Shown here: positions 7,980 through 17,290 of the stretch, one piece after another
Position numbering within the stretch: position 1 is the first letter of the stretch
Layout of the letters: the number at the start of each line of letters is the position of its first letter
Made by a program: the position numbers and the translations under genes
The notes under the pieces: generated by a model
What the model saw: the letters and a program-made list of their open reading frames with translations, nothing else
Database searches by the model: none
What the model was told of the DNA's origin: nothing
Assembly: GCA_902791035.1 (NCBI GenBank)
Contig: CADAUA010000009.1
Span: forward strand, 62,001 to 126,000
Length of the DNA stretch: 64,000 nt
Source of the DNA: an uncultured Coriobacteriaceae bacterium
Lineage (GTDB): Bacteria; Actinomycetota; Coriobacteriia; Coriobacteriales; Atopobiaceae
Direction: 5' to 3'

Positions 7980-9415
7980 CGGCTCACGACTCCCCTCACG
8001 AACGCGTCGAGCCCAGACGAGCGGGACGCCTTGACCAGCACGAGGTCGCCCCTGGCGATGACGGGTCCCAGCGCAGAGAGCGCGGAGGCCACGTCCGGGA
8101 ACGCCTCGATCCTATCCTCAGAGTATCCCATGGTACGGGCGGCCTCGCCCATCTCGGCGGCAAGGTCGCCACCAATGAGCACGAGCATGTCTATGGGCTT
8201 GGCCGCCGCGTAGGCACCCACGTAGCCATGCAGGCGGCGCTCCTCGGCGCCGAGCTCCCCCATCTCGCCCAGCACGGCGACCCTGCGCCCGTCGCAACCC
8301 ATCTCGCAGAGCACGTCGAGGGCCGCCGCCATGGAGCTGGGGCTCGCGTTGTAGGAGTCGTCTATCACGCGCGCACCCGAGTGCGTGGGGAGCACGTTGA
8401 GCCGCATGTGGGTGGCTGGCATGGTGGCGATGGCGTCCGCCGCCTGGGCCCGGTCCAGGCCCAGCTGCCAGACCACGGCCATGGCCAGGAGGAAGTCCGG
8501 CACGGCCTGCCTTCCCGGCACGGAGAGCGTGACCCTGTGCGAGAGGCCGTCCGCAAACGCCACGGAGAGGCTGGGACGCCCGTCGTCGCCCAGGGTCACG
8601 TCCTCCGCCCGAACGGCGTCGTGCGGGCCCTCGCCCACGAGGAGGGTGGAGACCCCCGCGGGACGGGCGTAGCGGTCCGCGATGTAGGAGGTGTAGTCGC
8701 CCGAGCTCGTGAGGGCCAGGCAGGGCTCCACGCCGCAGGACGCGGCCATGCCGGAGACTATCTCCGCCTTGGCACGGGCGATGTTCTCCCGCGAGCCCAG
8801 GAGGCCGATGTGGCTCGTGCCCACGTTGGTGATCACGGCCAGGGTGGGACGGGCGGCCGCGGCCATGCGGTCGATCTCGTGCGGGTGGTTCATGCCCATC
8901 TCGATCACGAGCACCTCGGCGTCGTCGGGAGCGGAGAGCACCGTGAGTGGCATGCCGATGAGGTTGTTGAAGTTGCCCGAGGTGGCGAAGACCCGCCTGC
9001 CGGTGGCGATTCCCGCGGCCAGCATGTTCTTGGTCGTGGTCTTGCCCACCGAGCCCGTCACACCAACCACGAGCCAGTCGGGATGACGCCGGCGACGCTC
9101 CGCGGCCAGACGCAGCAGGAACTCCTCGCAGTCGTCTCCCTCGGCACGCACCACGGTGCAGCCCAGCTCGCGCGCGCGGTCCAGCTGGGCGGCGTCGGGC
9201 TCCGCGGAGAGCGCCACGGCCGCGGCCCCCGTCTCGGCGGCTGCGGCCAGGAAGGAGTTGCCGTCCACGCGCTCGCCAGCGAAGGCCACGAAGAGCGACC
9301 CCTCGCTTGCGCGGCGGGAGTCCACGACGACCTCCCCCTCGATCCCCCTGGTTCCTGCGCAGAGGAGCTCGGCGCCCGTCACGCGGGCGAGCTCCTCCGG
9401 AGTTGTCCTTATCAT
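7976..9415 (-). CDS. murF: UDP-N-acetylmuramoyl-tripeptide--D-alanyl-D-alanine ligase
   Basis: MurF attaches D-Ala-D-Ala to the UDP-MurNAc-tripeptide. The 479-residue protein has the N-domain that recognises the uridine substrate, the P-loop GVTGSVGKTTTKN at about residues 118-130, GNFNNLIGMPLT, the MGMNHPHEI stretch, and the C-domain motif VIDDSYNASPSSM. The ATG at 9415 follows aagggagaac. murE normally stands between ftsI and murF in such clusters but is not here; the 13 bp between the ftsI stop and this gene leave no room for a remnant. Confidence 0.96.
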   Translation of the reverse strand: MIRTTPEELARVTGAELLCAGTRGIEGEVVVDSRRASEGSLFVAFAGERVDGNSFLAAAAETGAAAVALSAEPDAAQLDRARELGCTVVRAEGDDCEEFLLRLAAERRRRHPDWLVVGVTGSVGKTTTKNMLAAGIATGRRVFATSGNFNNLIGMPLTVLSAPDDAEVLVIEMGMNHPHEIDRMAAAARPTLAVITNVGTSHIGLLGSRENIARAKAEIVSGMAASCGVEPCLALTSSGDYTSYIADRYARPAGVSTLLVGEGPHDAVRAEDVTLGDDGRPSLSVAFADGLSHRVTLSVPGRQAVPDFLLAMAVVWQLGLDRAQAADAIATMPATHMRLNVLPTHSGARVIDDSYNASPSSMAAALDVLCEMGCDGRRVAVLGEMGELGAEERRLHGYVGAYAAAKPIDMLVLIGGDLAAEMGEAARTMGYSEDRIEAFPDVASALSALGPVIARGDLVLVKASRSSGLDAFVRGVVSR

Positions 9416-9428
9416 CGTGTTCTCCCTT

Positions 9429-11243
9429 CTAGGAGGTGGGTGGAATGCTCAGGTCGGTCAGGGCCTCGCTCATCACGGTGGCAAAGAGCGGCGCCGCGGA
9501 CTGGCTGGCCAGATGTGGCACGCCGTTCAGGCCCACGTAGACAAGGACCTCGGGGTCGTCGGCGTTGGCGAAGCCGCACAGGGACGCCACGTAGCGGAAG
9601 GACTCGTAGCTGCCCTCCTCGCTCGCCTGCTCACCCGTGCCCGTCTTGCCGGCTATGTCGTAGCCCTCCACCTGGCCCAGCTTGCCCGTGCCGTTGGTCA
9701 TGACGTAGCGCATCATGTCCGTCTCCTCGTCGGCGGTCTTCTTGGAGATGGGACCCTTGCTGGTGGGCCACGAGACGTCCTGGCCGTCCTTCTGGATCAT
9801 GAAGTGGGGGATCACCAGGGTGCCGTCGTTCGCCACGCAGGCGTAGGCGCGCGCTATCTGGATCATGGGGACGGACACGCTCTGCCCGAAGGACATGAAG
9901 CCCGCGGTGGAGCCGTCGTATTCCTCGTAGGACTTGACGATGCCCGAGGACTCGCCCGGGTAGTCGATGCCGGTCTTGGACCCGATGCCGTAGCCCGCCA
10001 CGCCGTCGGCGAAGGTCTTGGCGCCCATGACGTTCTGCACCAGGTAGGCCATGGCCACGTTCGAGGAGCGCCTCATCATCTCGCGCAGCGACATGTACAT
10101 CCACTCGGAACGCGAGTCGTCGTCGGACACCGTGTCGTCGCCCACCTGGATCGTCACCGGGATGTTGTAGCTGGTGTTCTGGTCGAAGGCACCGGCCTCG
10201 ATGCCGATGGAGGTGGTGAGCACCTTGAAGACGGACCCGGGCTCGTAGGAGTTGGTCACGAGCTTGAGCCCCAGGGCGTCTGAGCTCGTGTTTGCAAGGT
10301 CGGTGATGTCTGCGAGCGGGGTCGAGCAGGCGGCGTAGATCTCGCCCGTCTGGGGGTTCATGACGCAGACCGAGCCGGACTCCGCCTCGTACTCCTCCAC
10401 GGCAGCCTCGAGCTCGCCCTCGGCCTTCTGCTGGAGGTCCACGTCCAGGGAGACCACGATGTCGGTGCCGTCCTTGGCGTCCGTCACCTGGTTCACACCT
10501 CCGGCTATCGGAGTTCCCGTGAGGCCAGTCTCCATGATCATCTGGCCGTCCGTGCCCGTGAGGGTCTCGTCGTAGTAGTACTCGAGGCCCGTGAGGCCCT
10601 GGCCGTCCGCGCCCACCACGCCCAGCACCTGGCCCGCCACTGCGCCGTAGGGGTACTCGCGCTTGGAGTCCTCCAGGTAGTAGATGCCCGTGAGCTCCTT
10701 GCTTGCGAGCTCGGCCTTGACGTCTGCCGCCACGTCCTCGTCCACCTGGCGCTGCACGTAGGCAAAGGTCGTGTCGCGCGTGAGGACGGAGAGGTAGTCC
10801 GAAGCGGACCCGCCCAGGTGGCTGGCCAGGACCCCGGCCACGCCGGAGGGGTCGTGGACCTCCTTGGGGTTGGCGTAGATGGTCTTGCAGTCCACGCTCA
10901 TGGCCAGCACGTTGCCATTGCGGTCGTAGATGGTGCCACGCTTGGCCCGCAGGGTCACCACGTTCGTGCGGTTGGACTCCGCCTGGGAGGCGAGGTTGGG
11001 CGCGTCTATGACCTGCAGCCAGACGAGGCGGGCCACCACCACCGCGAGCACCGCCACAAAGAGGATCCTTATGAGGTCGAGCCCCTGCCCAAACTCCTCC
11101 TCGTCCCTGGGGTCGCTCGCGTCGCCGCTCGCGAGCCGCATCCTGCTCTGGTGATAGCGCGTACGGGCATCGAAGGCCTCGTAGTACGAGGCCTTCGGCA
11201 TGCCGCGACCATCGCGGCGTCTTCTGTCCCTGTTAGTAGTCAC
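9429..11243 (-). CDS. ftsI: septal peptidoglycan transpeptidase (class B penicillin-binding protein)
   Basis: This 604-residue protein has one membrane anchor at about residues 56-77, a dimerisation domain and a C-terminal transpeptidase domain. All three penicillin-binding motifs are visible: SVFK (about 337-340, acylated Ser), SSN (about 393-395) and KTGT (about 533-536). It cross-links stem peptides at the division site in partnership with FtsW. The track-length start is a GTG at 11243 with a poor ribosome site; an internal ATG (residue 15, MPKASYYEAF) is possible, so the first 14 residues are uncertain. PASTA repeats are absent. Confidence 0.94.
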   Translation of the reverse strand: MTTNRDRRRRDGRGMPKASYYEAFDARTRYHQSRMRLASGDASDPRDEEEFGQGLDLIRILFVAVLAVVVARLVWLQVIDAPNLASQAESNRTNVVTLRAKRGTIYDRNGNVLAMSVDCKTIYANPKEVHDPSGVAGVLASHLGGSASDYLSVLTRDTTFAYVQRQVDEDVAADVKAELASKELTGIYYLEDSKREYPYGAVAGQVLGVVGADGQGLTGLEYYYDETLTGTDGQMIMETGLTGTPIAGGVNQVTDAKDGTDIVVSLDVDLQQKAEGELEAAVEEYEAESGSVCVMNPQTGEIYAACSTPLADITDLANTSSDALGLKLVTNSYEPGSVFKVLTTSIGIEAGAFDQNTSYNIPVTIQVGDDTVSDDDSRSEWMYMSLREMMRRSSNVAMAYLVQNVMGAKTFADGVAGYGIGSKTGIDYPGESSGIVKSYEEYDGSTAGFMSFGQSVSVPMIQIARAYACVANDGTLVIPHFMIQKDGQDVSWPTSKGPISKKTADEETDMMRYVMTNGTGKLGQVEGYDIAGKTGTGEQASEEGSYESFRYVASLCGFANADDPEVLVYVGLNGVPHLASQSAAPLFATVMSEALTDLSIPPTS

Positions 11244-11254
11244 GGAGACGAAGT

Positions 11255-11764
11255 CTACGCCTCGTCAGCCGTGGCAGACGTGTCCCCGGCAGACTGCGCA
11301 GCATCACCATCAGCGGTGGCCTCCGCGTCCGCACCCTCGCTCGCCTGCCCCTCGGGCGTCACGTCCACGACCTCCTTCGAGGAGGTGAGGACCATGCCGT
11401 AGTTCTGGGTGGCGATGCGGCTGATGCGGGAGCCCGAGGAGAGCACGGAGCGCTCGACCTTGAGGTTCTGGTTCTCGGTCTGGGCGTCCTCGATGCTGGA
11501 CTCGAGGGCGGAGTTGCCCTGGAGCATGGAGACGGTCGCGGTCGTGAGCGAGACACGCACGATGCCCAGCGAGACCACGAGCACGGCCACGGCCACGGCA
11601 AGCTTGACCCATGCCAGGAAGTCCTCGGAGACCCCCTGACGCACGCGCCTGTCGAGCCCGCCGCCCTGGACGACCTCGAAGGACGGACGCGCCTGCTGGC
11701 TGCGCCGTGCCTCCTCCCTCTCCGCGTACATCGCGTCGAGCGCCGTCGATTCCCTGTAGCTCAT
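11255..11764 (-). CDS. FtsL-like septum formation protein
   Basis: A small single-pass membrane protein of about 169 residues. A cytoplasmic N-terminal region of some 50 residues is followed by one transmembrane helix (LAVAVAVLVVSLGIV) and a short predicted coiled coil (SALESSIEDAQTENQNLKVE). The tail is rich in Ala, Asp, Glu and Ser. Size, topology and position between rsmH and ftsI match FtsL, a partner of DivIB/FtsQ and DivIC/FtsB in the divisome. FtsL sequences diverge fast, so the call rests mostly on context. I chose the ATG at 11764 (MSYRES) after aaggacgggacgag; an ATG at 11788 would add 8 residues. Confidence 0.75.
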   Translation of the reverse strand: MSYRESTALDAMYAEREEARRSQQARPSFEVVQGGGLDRRVRQGVSEDFLAWVKLAVAVAVLVVSLGIVRVSLTTATVSMLQGNSALESSIEDAQTENQNLKVERSVLSSGSRISRIATQNYGMVLTSSKEVVDVTPEGQASEGADAEATADGDAAQSAGDTSATADEA

Positions 11765-11929
11765 CTGCTCGTCCCGTCCTTGCCGCATCGAGGGGCCTAG
11801 CCCCGGTGCCAGTGCATGTCTGCCGCGTTTCCAGTGCGTTTGTGGTGCGATGGTGGTGCGTTGGTGCTTCGTACTGCTGCGTTTGTGCTGCGTTCGTATG
11901 TGCAGACGGCCCTTGCGGGCCGGATGCGC

Positions 11930-12904
11930 CTATCCCACGCCCTCGCCCGTGACGTCCAGCTTGACCGCCACGCGCATGAGCGCGCTCCGCGACCTGGGGT
12001 TGGCCGCGACCTCCTCGTCGGACGCGACGAGAGGCTTCCTGCTCCTGACCTCGACTATCGGCACGTGACCGCACACGCACACCGGGAGGTCCGGTGGGCA
12101 GATGCAGCCCTGGGAGAGTTCCGTGAACACATGCTTGACGATGCGGTCCTCGAGCGAGTGGTAGGAGATGACGCAGATCCTGCCACCCGTGTTGGCCCAC
12201 CTGATGGCGGCCCTGAGGCCCTGGTCGAGCGAGTCGAGCTCGTGGTTGACCTCGATGCGCAGGGCCTGGAAGGTCTTGCGCGCCGGGTGGCCGCCATGGC
12301 GCCTCGCGGCCGCCGGGACGGCGCCCTTGACCACGTCGACAAGCTGGAGGGTGGTCTCGATGGGGGCCTTCTGGCGGGTCTCGCAGATGCGCTGGGCGAT
12401 CCGCGCCGCGAACTTCTCGTCACCGTATATGCGGAGGATCCGGGCGAGGTCTGCTTCGTTGTAGTGGTTCACGACCTCTGCTGCGGTTAGGGTGTTGTTG
12501 CCCGGATCCATTCGCATGTCTAGTGGGGCGTCCTCGTGGAACGAGAAGCCCCTCTCGGGGATGTCAAGCTGAGGCGACGAGACCCCCAGGTCAAAGAGGA
12601 AGCAGTCCACGCCGGGAACCTCAGCCGCCACGAGAAGGTCGTCGAGGTCGCCGAAGTTACCCTTGATGGCGTGGAAGTCGGCCTCGGGCACCTCGCGCGA
12701 GACGCGCTCGGTGGCCGCCTGGAGGGCCATGTCGTCCTGGTCGATGCCCAGCGAGAGGCCGTCTGGGGCCACCCGCCTGGCCAGCTCCACCGTGTGCCCG
12801 GCCCCACCAAGCGTGCAGTCGCACACCACCTCGCCCGGCTTGGGGTCAAGCTCGCGGAGGACCTCGGCGAGCATCACGGGAACGTGCCGATATTCGTGTG
12901 TCAA
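11930..12904 (-). CDS. rsmH: 16S rRNA (cytosine(1402)-N4)-methyltransferase
   Basis: RsmH (MraW) methylates N4 of C1402 in the decoding centre of 16S rRNA. The N-terminal HVPVMLAEVL, the SAM-binding CTLGGAGHT segment, FDLGVSSPQLD, and the late motif ISYHSLEDRIVKH are diagnostic. I chose the TTG at 12904 because ggggagggacc lies directly before it; the GTG 21 bp upstream has no ribosome site. With this start the protein has 324 residues, typical of the family. It sits 27 bp downstream of mraZ in the dcw run. A 165-bp gap then separates it from the ftsL-like gene. Confidence 0.96.
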   Translation of the reverse strand: MTHEYRHVPVMLAEVLRELDPKPGEVVCDCTLGGAGHTVELARRVAPDGLSLGIDQDDMALQAATERVSREVPEADFHAIKGNFGDLDDLLVAAEVPGVDCFLFDLGVSSPQLDIPERGFSFHEDAPLDMRMDPGNNTLTAAEVVNHYNEADLARILRIYGDEKFAARIAQRICETRQKAPIETTLQLVDVVKGAVPAAARRHGGHPARKTFQALRIEVNHELDSLDQGLRAAIRWANTGGRICVISYHSLEDRIVKHVFTELSQGCICPPDLPVCVCGHVPIVEVRSRKPLVASDEEVAANPRSRSALMRVAVKLDVTGEGVG

Positions 12905-12931
12905 GGTCCCTCCCCCTCGGGTCACGCGTCG

Positions 12932-13360
12932 TTAGTCGTCGAACATCAGATCGTCGAGGCTCTCCGTCTCCTCGTCCGCGGCGTCAAAGGCGCCGGTGGA
13001 CCAGATCTCGAAGTGGTCGTCGTTGCCCACGACCGTTACCTCGCGTCCGATGCCCAGCTTCTCGAGCTTGTCGGCGTCCACCTTGCCCAGGGCCACACGA
13101 CCAGCCGTGTCTATCTCCACGGTCACGGTACGGGCCATGAGGGCGCGGTGAAGCTTGACGTCCCTCCGGTTGCGGGGATTGAGCCCCTCGGGGAAGAAGC
13201 TCGAGATCCACTCCTTGTGGCTCTCGGGGGTGAAGCCGTAGATCGCGTCATCGAGGGGCACGAGGCAGACCGTGTCGCCGAACTGCTTGCGAAAGCTTGC
13301 GGGAAGGGTCAGACGGGACTTGGCATCCAGGTTGTGCTTGTAGGTGCCAGTCAGGTACAT
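12932..13360 (-). CDS. mraZ: transcriptional regulator MraZ
   Basis: MraZ is a dimer-repeat DNA-binding protein that represses its own dcw operon in the bacteria where it has been studied. With the start at the ATG at 13360 (MYLTGTYKHNLDAKSR) the protein has 142 residues, the normal size. An upstream in-frame start would add 35 residues unlike the family and would run through the likely promoter. Both MraZ half-repeats are visible: DAKSRLTLPASFR near the N-terminus and DTAGRVALG near residue 90. A strong ggaggggga site precedes the ATG. It is the first gene of the cluster. Confidence 0.95.
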   Translation of the reverse strand: MYLTGTYKHNLDAKSRLTLPASFRKQFGDTVCLVPLDDAIYGFTPESHKEWISSFFPEGLNPRNRRDVKLHRALMARTVTVEIDTAGRVALGKVDADKLEKLGIGREVTVVGNDDHFEIWSTGAFDAADEETESLDDLMFDD

Positions 13361-13417
13361 GTCCCCCTCCTTCGCCGGCTCGCGGGAGCGTCCTCCCCCA
13401 AATGACGTGAGCACATC

Positions 13418-13470
13418 ATATGCCAAACGCCACACTTTGAGACACTTAAACCCACCAAACGACATTTTGA
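13418..13470 (-). promoter_or_regulatory. candidate mraZ promoter with MraZ operator repeats
   Basis: Read on the minus strand, aagtgtctca and aagtgtggcg stand exactly 10 bp apart, with related aaatgtcgtt and tggtgggttt units in the same 10-bp phase upstream. A TATGAT hexamer follows, about 55 bp before the mraZ ATG. MraZ operators elsewhere are short repeats spaced about 10 bp (AAAGTG-like in mycoplasmas, TGGG-like in enterobacteria). I see no good -35 hexamer, so the promoter assignment is tentative. Confidence 0.5.
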
Positions 13471-13999
13471 AACATCAAGCGGTAACCATGTGCTCACGAG
13501 CGCGATTCGGTACCCCAGATTTGGTGGCAACAGACGTTCGCGACACAAGGGAAGGGCATACCCAAACGGACGTGCGACGCCCGTCCGAGATGGGATTGTG
13601 GAGGAATGGTGAATGTCCAGTTGAGTCATATATGCGCAGGTAGAAGGGCATTTATGGCTGCTGGCCCCAGGTCTGGCGGCACATGCTGGCCACTCCGGTG
13701 GGAGACCGTCCCACCCCCATCCCGCGCGCGATGCCGCGGTGGGAGGCCATCCCACCCATGGCGTCCGGGGCGTCCGTCGCACGGGCCTCCGGATGGCCCT
13801 TGTGGAGGCCTCGTGGTGTTTCCAGCGGGCCCTTCGAACCCCTCGGGCCTTGGGTCCACCCCTCTCGCGGCCTCCCACCTGCGGCGGGGAAGACGGCTGG
13901 AAGATTGGGGGAAGACAGCTGTAATCCCTGCGGAAGATTCGTGGAAGGAGGCCTCCCTAGCCTTGGTTGGACCCACTGGGCAAGAGAAGGGAGCACCAC
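13471..13999. other. gene-free stretch with two near-identical hairpins
   Basis: I find no convincing coding sequence between the mraZ promoter region and the gene starting at 14000. Two hairpins with arms ggtggga/tcccacc lie at 13697-13715 and 13738-13756, one each side of a CG-alternating tract. Further right, 13890-13950 has four spaced ggaaga units. No match to RNase P, tmRNA or SRP RNA cores was seen. It may hold a long leader or an unrecognised RNA. Confidence 0.45.
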
Positions 14000-14572
14000 A
14001 TGATCGATGCCATGTACGCGCCTACGGGATGGGGTTGGCCCACTGCCCCCGCCTGGCCTTGGCCCGCACCTCCCCAAGTGCAGCCGACCGGAGCCTCCGG
14101 CTGGTACGGGCCCGCGCCCATGCCTCAGCAGGCGCCCACACCGCAGCCCATGCCCTATCCGCTCGTCCTCCCCGTCCCCATGGCAGGCCCCATCACGGTG
14201 AGCAACACCGTCTTCTACGAGACGGGCCAGAAGGGCGACCCTCGAAAGGACGGCTGCCGGTGCGGGCACGAGGACGAGTGGTGCCTGGGATGCGACGTGA
14301 TGGGGTCCCCCGAGGACTTCCCCTCCGACTTTACGTCCCTACAGGCCGAGAGTGCCTTCGACATGGCGCACCGCATCTCCCGCCTCTTCGAGTACTGCTC
14401 GGAGAACGACCGCATGGAGACGTTCGCCGCGGCCATGGAGGACCCCCGTCAGCTCGTGAGCGCCCTGCTCGAGCTCGAGCTGGCAGAGGACGATGAGGGT
14501 GATGCGGACGATGGGGACGATGTGGACGACGAGGACGACGGGAAGGAAGGTGAGGACAAGCCCCAGGGCTAG
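14000..14572 (+). CDS. hypothetical protein with Pro/Trp-rich N-terminus, Cys cluster and acidic tail
   Basis: I do not recognise this 190-residue protein. The ATG at 14000 follows a clear agaagggagc site. Residues 1-60 are rich in Pro, Trp, Gly and Ala. A Cys/His cluster follows (CRCGHEDEWCLGCD, about residues 84-97), which could bind zinc. A helical part comes next (AFDMAHRISRLFEYCSEND), and the last 35 residues are almost all Asp, Glu, Gly and Lys. It is the only rightward gene in the first 22 kb and its end overlaps the convergent xerD by 4 bp. There is no signal peptide or membrane segment. The good ribosome site and the ordered composition argue that it is real. Confidence 0.6.
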   Translation: MIDAMYAPTGWGWPTAPAWPWPAPPQVQPTGASGWYGPAPMPQQAPTPQPMPYPLVLPVPMAGPITVSNTVFYETGQKGDPRKDGCRCGHEDEWCLGCDVMGSPEDFPSDFTSLQAESAFDMAHRISRLFEYCSENDRMETFAAAMEDPRQLVSALLELELAEDDEGDADDGDDVDDEDDGKEGEDKPQG

Positions 14573-15489
14573 AGCCCATCCCCAAAGGCCTTGGCGCGGG
14601 GGTGTGCCGCCAGGTACACCCTGCGCACGTGCGAGCGGTCCACGTGCGTGTAGAGCTGGGTCGTTGAGATGTCCGCATGCCCCAGGAGCTCCTGGACCAC
14701 ACGCAGGTCGGCGCCTCCCTCCAGGAGGTGCGTGGCAAAGCTGTGCCTCAGGGTATGGGGGTGCAGGCCCTCGATCCCCACCACACGGCCATAGCGTTCC
14801 ACGATCGCATGGACGGACTGCCTGCTGAGGCGCCCCCCGCGACGGTTGAGGAAGACAGCACTCGTCCCCACCCTGCCCACTAGGGAGACGCGCCAGTTGT
14901 CCAGGTAGTCCGCGAGCGCCCGGTTGGCAGAGCCCAGCACCGGCACGACCCGCTCCTTGGAGCCCTTGCCCAAGACGCGCAGGACCTCCTGGTCGAGCAT
15001 GACGTCCCTCAGGTCCAGGCCGCAGAGCTCGGAGACCCTGAGGCCGCATCCGTAGAGGACCTCCAGGATGGCACGGTCGCGCTGACCGGAGGCGTCGTTC
15101 GTGAAGGGCTGGTCGAGAAGGGCGGCCGCCTGCCCGCGCGTGATCACGTCGGGCAGTCGGTCGGGCTTGGAGGGCAGGGGCAGGTCCGCCGTGGGATGGG
15201 CGCGCGAGATGTCCTCCGCCACCATGAAGCGATGGAAGCCCTTGATGGCAGAGACGGCACGTTCGACGGAGGCAGGCGCCAGGCCCACCTCGTCGAGAAG
15301 GGAGACGTATGAGATCACGAGGTCGCGGGTCACGTCATCGGGTGCGCTCACCCCCGAGTCCATGAGCCACCCCACATAGCGCGCGAGGTCCCGCCCATAC
15401 GCCTCGAGGGTGTTGGGCGAGGCCCCGCGCTCCACTGCCATGTAGTCCAGGTACCGCTCCCGCGCACGCGCGAGATCGACTGATGCCAA
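14569..15489 (-). CDS. xerD: site-specific tyrosine recombinase, XerD/XerC type
   Basis: A 306-residue integrase-fold recombinase that resolves chromosome dimers. With the TTG at 15489 as residue 1, the catalytic set is complete: R151 (GCGLRVSEL), K175 (LGKGSKER), H245 and R248 (HTLRHSFATH), H271 (LLGHADIS) and the nucleophile Y280 (LYTHV). The SAM-like N-domain spans roughly 1-95. I chose the TTG because taggaag lies 6 nt upstream and it begins just after the pyrG stop; an ATG at 15555 lies inside pyrG. No phage genes adjoin, so this is the housekeeping enzyme rather than an integrase. XerD over XerC is a best guess. Confidence 0.9.
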   Translation of the reverse strand: MASVDLARARERYLDYMAVERGASPNTLEAYGRDLARYVGWLMDSGVSAPDDVTRDLVISYVSLLDEVGLAPASVERAVSAIKGFHRFMVAEDISRAHPTADLPLPSKPDRLPDVITRGQAAALLDQPFTNDASGQRDRAILEVLYGCGLRVSELCGLDLRDVMLDQEVLRVLGKGSKERVVPVLGSANRALADYLDNWRVSLVGRVGTSAVFLNRRGGRLSRQSVHAIVERYGRVVGIEGLHPHTLRHSFATHLLEGGADLRVVQELLGHADISTTQLYTHVDRSHVRRVYLAAHPRAKAFGDGL

Positions 15490-15499
15490 GCTCTGCTTC

Positions 15500-17182
<1,683 letters not shown>

Positions 17183-17290
17183 TTACGGGACTTCATTCTA
17201 CATTGCCCGCAGTCTCAACCGGGCCACGGGATGTTCTTTTCTTTCAGACGGTCACACGAAGGACACGCCCGGTGCCCCCTGGTGCCCGAG

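Noticed and set aside
13471-13999. RNase P RNA or tmRNA
   Set aside because: Conserved core sequences are absent on both strands.
14569-15489. Integrase of a mobile element
   Set aside because: Housekeeping XerD-type sequence beside pyrG with no phage genes or att-like repeats.
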